From Tillus elongatus (Eukaryota > Arthropoda > Insecta > Coleoptera > Cleridae): 64,000 nucleotides of DNA. The position numbers were made by a program, and so were the translations under genes. How positions within the stretch are numbered: the stretch's first letter is position 1; the number at the start of each line of letters is the position of its first letter. Below are positions 55,722 to 64,000 of the stretch, in pieces. The stretch lies in the NCBI GenBank assembly GCA_964006375.1, contig OZ023269.1:59101468-59165467 (forward strand), given 5' to 3'. The notes under the pieces are model-generated. The model worked only from the letters and a program-made list of their open reading frames with translations, did not search any database and was not told where the DNA came from.

Positions 55722-56034
55722 GGACGCAGCAAGTGCGTTATGGTAGCGAATTTTCATAAAAATGTTTTTAATAGCAAATATGTGTTTTTTTAAGAAAGCA
55801 GGCATCAAATTTGGTTACCAGTATAACCAATATAGTAGAAATAATGTGCCATGTTTCATCAAAATGACTTTATTGTTTGAAACCATACAAAAATTTCCGA
55901 AAGTAAACTTAGTGTTCCCGAAAAAAAACTGTTTCTTGGTCAACCTTATAGGTTAATAGCAAATTGAGTTTTTCAAATATGTAGCATTTAATCAAAATTC
56001 GCTACCATAACGCACTTGCTGCGTCCATAATTGC
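55722..56034. repeat. Small inverted-repeat element (MITE-like)
   Basis: tggacgcagcaagtgcgtta at 55721-55740, extended to gcgaatttt, is complementary to aaaattcgctaccataacgc and following at 55998-56034. Arms are about 35 bp, the whole about 313 bp, with no coding. A related single end is at 9352-9382. No clear target duplication was found. Confidence 0.65.
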
Positions 56035-56796
56035 TTTTCTTACAAACATGCATTATATTTAGATGGAAAATGCAAAAGTGCAATAACATAAGGCGTGTTT
56101 ATCACCAACGACTTATGGCTGGCCCATAAGTGTGATTGTAGAAGTAATTTTTAAGATGTAGCTCAATACACCCTATAATTAATGTATACAATTTTTTTTT
56201 CATATCTTGTATGATAACGGATATATTGAGGTTTATTGATTTTTTACGAAAATTTGACAAAAATTATATACCATTAAACGATAAACGGTATAGCTAAGAC
56301 TACGGCCAAGCATTAGGGAAAGGGTCTATTTGAAATGAATTTTCTGGAAACGTTTTAGTAAAATGAAGGACAATGACGGCTGAAACTAAGACTTCAGGGT
56401 TTGTAAAACATTCTTCTTGAGACATTTTCTTTCCATACCCTGTACTAGATTCAAGTTCTTTGCCTAAATGTTGCCAATTTTGACGTTTTAAATCGCGACT
56501 TTGACGTTTTGAGGAAAACCCCAATTTATTTTTCTTTAAATGCCTATAACTTTTTTGTATTTTGACCTACAGAGCTAAATTTTGGTAGTTAATTTACCTA
56601 TAGCGTGTACCAAATTTGGTTGCCCTTACTTTGTTATTTCCGGAGATATAATTTTTTTTCGAAAGAAAACAGAAAATTTTCCGGGAAAACCTAGGCCGAT
56701 TTTCCTGGCTGACGAACGTATCCAAGCCACTTGCAAAAACAAGGTATTCACCAAATTTTGTAAAAATCAGCCCATTATTTTTGAGTTATCGGTGTG
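56035..56796. other. Unassigned DNA
   Basis: No genes. 56525-56790 has words typical of non-coding insect repeats (ctataacttttttgtatttt; ccaaatttggttgccctt; the end atttttgagttatcggtgtg) that recall conserved ends of non-autonomous elements, but boundaries are not visible. Confidence 0.3.
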
Positions 56797-57342
<546 letters not shown>

Positions 57343-57745
57343 TGAATTCGGTAGACATTAAGGAAAAACATTTAAAGAATAGAAAGTTCCAGGAATATGA
57401 CGACGCCATATCTGGCAATACAATAAATAAACAAGGGGTATACATAAAAACTATGCATAAAAAGTATAGTGACCCTGAACTGAAGCGTTCAATATGTTTT
57501 ATTTACCGCACTCACCCGTTTATTATGACAAATCAACAGCACTACGTGTTTTTTAATGCTAGTGCCTGTATGCAAAAAATTAATGCCAAGGCTTTACACG
57601 ATTTACTTTATGTGGGTGACTGCCTCACAACAGATTTACCAAAAGTACTTAAATTTTAGACTCGGAAAAATTGGAATAATTTCAGACATTGAAACTGCAG
57701 TTTTTAGTGAATTTTCTGTAAGCAGGATGCTTACTGGTTTAAGTA
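57343..57745 (+). pseudogene. Fragment of a second BEL/Pao reverse transcriptase
   Basis: Frame to 57659 has YDDAISGNTINKQGVY, YVFFNASACMQK and ALHDLLYVGDCLTTDLPKVL. After a frameshift near 57655, FRLGKIGIISDIETAVFSEF follows. These correspond to the Pao-type order VFDASAK, SLND-x-LYVGP-x-LTTDL, and FR-x-GKIG-x-x-x-DI. It is more diverged than, and different from, the BEL element at 46937. The catalytic region after the DI block is not recognisable. Confidence 0.5.
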
Positions 57746-57859
57746 TCTGGTTAACTAAATTTCTCCATACATCAATGTTCAGAAAAGATGTAAATAAATT
57801 ACTGGATTTTATCTCAGAAAAGTTTATGAAAAATTCGCTACAGCAAATAGTCAAGTGAT

Positions 57860-58620
57860 CATAAATATAATCGGAATATGCATAATTATCTAGGCTGGGC
57901 ATGTTGAAATTATAAACAATCAACTGCTCAAGTCGCGAGTTGAATCGGGTCACTTGAAACATAGTATATAGAAATGCTGAATTTGCAAGTTTAGGGTTAC
58001 GGCCTATAACGAGGCCAGTTCAACAGACAAAAAAAATGCAAACTAGGAAATTTGATACGGGTACAGTGGAAAAATACATGTCTAGAGTTAGTTAGTGATC
58101 AGCCGGGCCTCGGGGGCTGAAAGTACGGTAGCGACTAAAATGTCAGGGATTCTGTTCTTCAGATAATCAGAGAATATTTAGAAGTTTGGGTGAAAATTTC
58201 AGAGAGCGAATCAGGAATTTAAAAAAAAAGGCGATTAAGGCGGACGCCCGTGGTTTAGCGGCCGATGGAAAGGCCGAATTTGGTGAGTCAATTCCTTTTT
58301 TTAAACTATTGCTTAGGCTGTCTTTTATTGGAGAAGCTAACTGTCCAGATGTACCGATTTTATATTCTTAAACTTGAATTGTATGTATATTTCTGAATCA
58401 TATGGGCTGTAAGCTAAATTAGTATAGGTAATTTTGTACCGTAGGGCGCTGGATTAGAATAAGAAAGAATGAAATCAGATTAAAATTCGGGTGTTGTTTT
58501 ATGATAGAAATTTTAATGGATGGGGAAAATAATTGAGGAGATTTTATAATACGAGGGAGAGAGTGAATCATTAGACTAGGACAAGGATACCAGGGACAAG
58601 AACAATGTAGTTCTCGCCGG
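57860..58620. other. Unassigned DNA
   Basis: No gene was recognised. 58186-58371 is open but has no known motif. Confidence 0.3.
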
Positions 58621-59323
58621 TATCAACTTTATATATAACATTTAATCCATTCTGAGGTTTGGAAAAACCTCTTACACCCTTCTGTTTAAATAACCCTTAG
58701 GATTTGTATTATTAGAATTTTGAGTGTTAGTATAATTTTAACCAGGCTTAAAACCTTTTGAATTAAGGAATTTTTATTGAAAAAATTATTGAAAGTTTTC
58801 TTTGGTTTAATTTTTATCATACGAAAACCTTTGTAGATCAAAGGGGGTATTAAAATTTGTTCAGCTGTTTAAAATGTTATCTGTATAAATTTTATTTTTG
58901 CATTAAAGTAATTTTAAAACTAGATGCTGGGTTTCATTATTAGCTTAGGAAGCCCTAAACTAGAGTGCATATTAACAGTTTCTTTTAGGGTGACTCTGAT
59001 GTACTAGAGTCACTGGGTATACGCTAAGACTGCATATATAGTAAAATTCTGGGAATTCGACCGAGATGCTCGGTCTTTAGTGTTCCAAATAAATTTTGGC
59101 AAGACCTCCCTTGAAGGTCGTAAAATTTAAATATTAAGTTCAAGGTAACAAGGGGATAGAAAAGGGACACACGTTCTGCCGCTCGAAACGTTGCCGACCC
59201 TAAAACATAACTAAATCAATAATTACTTAAATTTTAATAATAATAAAAATTAGAATTTACAGTCATTGAAAAAAAAACCTTTGTTTTAAAGAGAAGTAAA
59301 AGACACGTAAAACCCCCCGTTAC
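58621..59323 (+). repeat. Candidate LTR with adjacent primer-binding site
   Basis: tatatataac (58631) could be a TATA box and ccaaataaatt (59083-59093) a polyadenylation signal. The block ends ccgttacaa, followed by ttggtgacttatgcggtggg (59324), which looks like a primer-binding site. No second LTR copy lies in the window, so this is a hypothesis only. DNA downstream would then be an element's internal region. Confidence 0.25.
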
Positions 59324-59940
59324 AATTGGTGACTTATGCGGTGGGATTTTAATTTTTTTGTGTGTTTTTATACATCATCGGTACTCCAGACAGCTACAGC
59401 CATCCCCTTAAACACTTAAAAATTTTCTGCGCTAAGTCTTGTGTCAAAGAAAATCGCCGGAACTTTGGAAGTAGATAAAGACACACATATTACAATTATT
59501 AGAGATGGGAGTTTTGGAGCTAGAGTAGAAACGTTGAGTGATTAGGGCGGTTTTCGTTTTGTTAGAGGAGATAAATATTATTATAATGAAAGACATAAGA
59601 TTTAGGGTAGAAGTCGAAAAATTTCAGAAGGAACTATCCCAAAGAACGTTGAACAACTGCTGGCATTAATCAACCATTTTTTTTACTGTGCGCGTGGCCC
59701 TTTCTCATAGATATTTGAAAATCGGACTTTCAGGTCAGCTAGGCATCAGATAACTTGAAAATTCAGAAGAAAAAAAATTTATGGAAACATAGACTGTTTC
59801 GAAAAATAGATAGGTGAACGTCTTTCGGCGGGAAATGTTAAAATGTAGGGTGGTCATTTAGGAAGGGGGGAAGTAGAGAGATTTATTATTAGAAGCCACT
59901 GTGGCTTGGACAATGTAAGGTTAAATTACAAAAAGAAGGA
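59324..59940. other. Unassigned DNA
   Basis: Coding-like text is present at 59550-59640 (FRFVRGDKYYYNERHKI) but with stops on both sides; no family assigned. Confidence 0.25.
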
Positions 59941-59947
59941 GGAAGAC

Positions 59948-60165
59948 ATATTTTATTTTCGTGCGAGGGCAGTAAATAAAATAGGAGCTAATAGCGCTAT
60001 TACTAGGTTTAAACACCAAGGCGTAGAGGGAGTCAAGTTCAATTTTCGTGCTGGGGGCAGAAAACAAGGGGACTCCAAAACGTAGGGAGAAGATTTTAGT
60101 TTCCGTGCAGGGGCAGGCAATAAAATCGCAGTTAGTAGAGCTATTATTAGGAAATCAGGAAACAT
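59948..60165. repeat. Imperfect tandem repeat of a (t/c)cgtgc-(g/a)-ggggcag unit
   Basis: ttttcgtgcgagggcagtaa at about 59955, ttttcgtgctgggggcagaa at about 60041 and tttccgtgcaggggcaggca at about 60099. Copies 1 and 3 also share ataaaat...gctaatag/gttagtag and ctattactagg/ctattattagg. In one frame copy 3 reads FSFRAGAGNKIAVSRAI. Confidence 0.5.
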
Positions 60166-63146
60166 AATAAATTTCAGAGAGGGACTTTTCTTAATGTTTA
60201 ATTTATTTTATTGACCCTACATGTGACTAGCCAGACCTCTGTGGCCCGAGCGCGGTATTTAGGTATACGAGAAAGCCAGTAGTTGTTCAATCAACGGGGG
60301 AAAAATTTCAGCTAAAACCCAAACCAATGAGGGCTGAAACAGGTCGGATTTTATATATTTTTTTAAAGTTTAAGGTACAACCTCCATATGATCGTCTCGT
60401 TTTACATTGGTTTTTGGGCAGTACCCTACATGTGTGTATATTTAACAGAATAGGGATTTTCAGCTTCAGAGCTGGGGTAGCTCTGAAGGTAATATCGGTT
60501 CAGAGCTGTAAGAACTAGAGAGTTTAGAGAGCCCCGTTTAATACCATACTAGGAAAAATGTTAGCGAGACGGTGGGCACACGTAGGGGGTGACACTAGTT
60601 TAACAGCTAAACGAAATATAGAGTAGGACTCTTGCGAGGGAGCGTAGAGAGTTCTAACGTTAGGGGATTTGAATTTTAATTTAGCGAATTACAGTTTCCA
60701 GGGCGCAATATATAACTAGACAGGATATCTATGCAAATATATGTCGGTTGTGATTTATTAATTTTTTTTTGTTTTTTTTTTGCTTGCCCTTTCAGCGAAA
60801 TTATTGAGTTCGGCGCGAAATAAATACAAATATAAAATATCTAGCTAGGATATAATTACTCTCATTCGGGGAAAACTTTTTTTTTTCTCGCTCTGTAGTT
60901 TAGAGAGTTTTTCGTGCTGGTTTCCTAATTTGCCAAAATTCGCTTGAATAATTTTCCAGGTCAATTCCATTTTGGGAGCGGCCTGTTTTGGAGAATTTTA
61001 AAGAAAATGACTAGGACCCTATATCTAAGTTTTGAAGCGCCGCTGGATTGTTAATCTAGGATTTACTTGCGAAATATTATAGGGTTAGAATTTACGCGCG
61101 GATAGGTTTTTTTGTGCGTTAGTTCGAGAGCGTGGGGTTAGCTTAAGAGCGCAGAGTAGTTGAGCGAATTTTAGGTCACCACACGGGTTCTTTATTTCCC
61201 ATTTAAACCACCAGGCGGGCACCGAAAATTCAGGTGGCAGTCTGACGGGAAGGTTAAGAATATTTTCAGGATAGAGTGTTTTATTTCCTTCCCTATTTAG
61301 GTCGGGTAGATTTGTATGTGTGATTGAGGTTTACCCAACCCGGGAGCGACTCGTTTTTCCGTAGGTTTGAGAGCGATACGGCTCTAGAGACACAATAGTC
61401 ACCTTATTTTGAATAGCCTGATAGCCTGGGAACCATAACCGTGGGGGTGGTTGGCACGATTTCAAGTTGGCACTTTTTGTAGGAGTGTGTGTGTGCGTGG
61501 GCATGGAATAATTCACTGCTGACTGAGTTAAGTTAGAGGTAAACGGCATCAGACGGTGGTAATGGAGATGAACTCCGTAACTGTATACGAGGGCAGGTTG
61601 AGAAGTTGCTGTATGAGAATTGGTGTTTGTATGTGTGTATGTGATGAAATATTTCCCCTCTCAGGGGTTGACAATGAATGCCATTTGCTCCTACGGGAGA
61701 AGAAGGGAATTTTCTTCCTGTGGAAATCACTGCCTATTAATAACAACTTTGGAATGATAATCAACCTCTTTTTTTTTCATCTGTCAATTTATAGGGCTAG
61801 GAGCCCGAATTGACTTAAAAAATTCCTGGTAGCTGCCCAGGCTAGGAGCCTGGATGGCATATGTAAAGGTACTAGGGATTTTTCTTAACCAATGCGCGCC
61901 ACTGGGGCGTTTTAGTGTCTGAAAATGTCCCTATTCAATGTGGAAGCTTGCTTAGTAGAAGGTTTGGAAGTTCAGTAGTAAGGGTAGTAGCTTCGTTTTG
62001 GCAGGGTAGATAAATTTTAATGCGGGGAGGACACCAGTCGAGTAGATCAATTGCTTCGCGGGAATTTCCTTGTGAGTTCGCATTATGTATGTAACGAGAA
62101 ATGTTGCCTCGAATAGAAAACATGGGGAAGTTCGTCTTAGGGAGACGTAAGGAGGAATTTTAGGGAGTTTAGAAGGGAACCTTCGGGGTTAAAACAGAGT
62201 TGAGAGGGCCTCTCAGGGGCCGGAAAAATTGGAACATTGAATGGGGAAATTATATAAAGGAAGGCACACGGGCTGAATTTTTTTGGTTGTTGTAACGATT
62301 AGTCAGTGTGTTCTTCAGATTTTCGCAAACTATTGATCTTGGATCTAACCATATCCATCTTATTTTTGTTAACTATTCTTATCTGAACGGTGCGATAGGT
62401 GTGACAAATTGTAAGTTAATTCTAAGAACTCCCCAAATGTCGCACCTGACATTTTTAAAACCAAGACAGTGTTTAAACTAAAGTGAGTGCAACCACAAAG
62501 GAAGAGGAGGCGTCTCACCCCTCACAACATAACGGCTCAGTGCTCGTACCACTCTTCCAGAAAAGGTGAACAGACATTTGTTAAGGAAGATTTTAGTCGG
62601 CTTCACGAACACATAGTGCATAAACAATTTGTCGAGGGACTTAGTTAAGGACTTTATCGTAGGGCGAGATGATTGAACCAATAGACAGTGTGGGAAGGAA
62701 GTGACGATAACGCGACCGGGATAGGACAAAGACAGCCCGGGAGTGAACTTTAACAGTAATTTAAGGCAAATGCTGAACTTATCCGGAAGATCAGGGGGAG
62801 AGAACGGTCTGGGACCGGTGGTCTTCGCGAAAGTGAAAGGGACTTTCAGAGATAGTAACGATTTCGTAAACAGTTTAACGTGCGAGCCCGACCATCTCGT
62901 GAGACGACAACCCACTGATGCGGTGTAGTACGGGGCCAATCGGGGGTTACAGCAGACGACTGAAGCCCAGTACCGGAGCCTTTTCAGCCTTAAATGTCAC
63001 GCATGCCCAGATGTAACTTAATGGGAGTACGAGGTGTAGCTAGTTTCCGAAGATCAATGGAGGGCGTTTTGTTGTGGAAGAAAAAACAGCAACTCGAGGC
63101 AAATGCATGATACTTGCCTTGTGGAGATGATCAGTCTTGGTAGTAA
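60166..63146. other. Unassigned DNA
   Basis: About 3 kb with no recognised gene, RNA or repeat. It is richer in G than the AT-rich parts of the window. The frame 62478-62939 (minus) shows no known motif. Confidence 0.3.
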
Positions 63147-63467
63147 ATGGAGCTGGTTACGAATATAGCAAGAGGAACACCCGAGGCAAAAAGGGTCAAG
63201 GATTGCCGGGTGGAGGTGACAATGTTGTTGGGTGTTTGGGCATACCTTTTCCTAGTACTTTATGAGAAGGTGTTGTCCAGAACCAGGTCTATTAAGATGT
63301 GTGGTCCAGGAATTGCAGGGCAGCCTGGTGAGTTGATGCTAGTCAGCTTTTACAACCAAGCAGGGGTGGCACTAGAAAACACAAACAGCGCCCCTATGTC
63401 GCCACAGCTGATGAGAAACGTAGAGAATAGTTTTGATATATTAAAACGACATACAGGAAGAAACTAG
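63147..63467 (+). CDS. Unrecognised 106-residue frame
   Basis: The frame has a hydrophobic run (MLLGVWAYLFLVLY, about residues 26-39) that could be a membrane segment, and no recognised domain. It ends at 63467 with TAG. No splice or promoter support is visible. It may be a chance frame or an internal piece of the element hypothesised at 58621. Confidence 0.15.
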   Translation: MELVTNIARGTPEAKRVKDCRVEVTMLLGVWAYLFLVLYEKVLSRTRSIKMCGPGIAGQPGELMLVSFYNQAGVALENTNSAPMSPQLMRNVENSFDILKRHTGRN

Positions 63468-63845
63468 CAAGCTTCGCATTATATTTGTTTTCGACTTATG
63501 TTGGAATGCAAGCGAGAAGAAGTTTAGTATGGGGGCAACATAGTAGTGTCAGAGTATATGAGGCATTTGGGCGTGACATTCTGGAACGGGCCAGTATATG
63601 ATGGGCCCAGGCATTTTGGTGTACGAGATTGGCCAAGGACATCAAAATATTGGGTAGATGGAGGTACCCGATGCAATCAACTCTTCAGAGAGCCAAGCCG
63701 AAGACCGCATATGGTACTGCACTGAGCTGTTAGAGGACCAGCAGCAGTATCGGCATCGTGAGACGCCAACGAGAATCAACCCACCACGCCACCACGAGCG
63801 CTAGTGTTTTAAACAAAACCAGTGTTTCTAAACCAAACGTGCGTA

Positions 63846-63864
63846 TTAGGTTAGGTTAGGTTAG
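63846..63864 (+). repeat. Short TTAGG tract
   Basis: Three perfect ttagg units and a fourth partial one, the arthropod telomere repeat. It is far too short to be a telomere and is common in insect intergenic DNA. Confidence 0.8.
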
Positions 63865-64000
63865 TCATTTTTCTTTCCCACTGAGTATTCGGGACAGCTA
63901 CTACCTTTGATATTGAGACAAAATTTTCCTACGGATAAATTTTGTCTTCAAGTTGGGGTCAGATGTAAGAAGGATGCTGCCGGTTTAAGTATCTATTGAT

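Noticed and set aside
59550..59640. FLYWCH-like zinc finger (RGDKYYYNERH)
   Set aside because: Only one short stretch, without the expected Cys/His ligands in order, and bounded by stops.
63560..63780. Possible tyrosine-recombinase end (text resembling IKILGRWRYP)
   Set aside because: One short motif without the catalytic residues and with stops nearby; not enough to claim a DIRS-type element.

Overview
The window looks like transposon-dense intergenic DNA from an animal, most likely an insect or other arthropod. The evidence is the mix of Ty1/copia, Ty3/gypsy, BEL/Pao, Penelope-like, jockey/I-type non-LTR, mariner and PIF/Harbinger elements, a short run of TTAGG units (the arthropod telomere motif) and AT-rich, intron-sized non-coding DNA. 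No species can be named from the sequence alone. Only one piece of an ordinary host gene is recognisable: the last exon of an NT5DC1-like 5'-nucleotidase-domain gene on the minus strand (17282-17713).

Layout. 1-2899: 3' part of a copia element with a 148-bp LTR. 3722-9167: a fold-back repeat split by a nearly complete gypsy element (A1, 4031-8766, target duplication ctgat). 10177-10416: simple repeats. 11132-16386: a Penelope GIY-YIG relic, a non-LTR RNase H tail, a dead mariner, then a damaged Penelope-like element (13860-16100) followed by two paired hairpins. 16525-16668: a pure (TA)n tract. 17282-17713: the NT5DC1-like exon. 18540-22610: two overlapping damaged copies of a non-LTR element, the second split by a 1320-bp PIF/Harbinger element (21101-22420, duplication tta). 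24025-24510: a decayed CARF-like fragment. 26500-28947: a mariner-type transposon with inverted repeats of about 450 bp. 29097-40283: a three-level nest, gypsy B (duplication aatgt) carrying gypsy A2 in its 5' LTR (duplication ggtgt), which carries a reverse-oriented non-LTR element in its own 3' LTR. 40490-44190: an I-like non-LTR element. 45601-45785: a tRNA-headed SINE. 46937-54672: a BEL/Pao element (duplication ctatg) inserted into a satellite of about 170 bp. 54962-57745: decayed coding fragments. 57860-64000: mostly unassigned DNA.

The most notable feature is at 48706-49719 inside the BEL element. This 1014-bp insertion has 307-bp units, two in one orientation and about 1.4 inverted, and a 13-bp target duplication. 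Each full unit can fold into a type I hammerhead ribozyme with every conserved core residue, a 5-bp helix II closed by a tetraloop, a 2-bp helix III and a helix I broken by an internal loop. This is the layout expected of a metazoan retrozyme, a non-coding retroelement that makes circular RNA. The inverted tail and duplication suggest mobilisation by a Penelope-type enzyme, and Penelope-like elements are present in the same window. Weaker hammerhead-like cores, with one extra base before helix II, occur in the fold-back repeat near 8900 and upstream of the Penelope ORF near 13870.

Nearly all element coding regions are damaged by stops, frameshifts or deletions. Nothing here acts together as a pathway; what the window records is the order of insertions.
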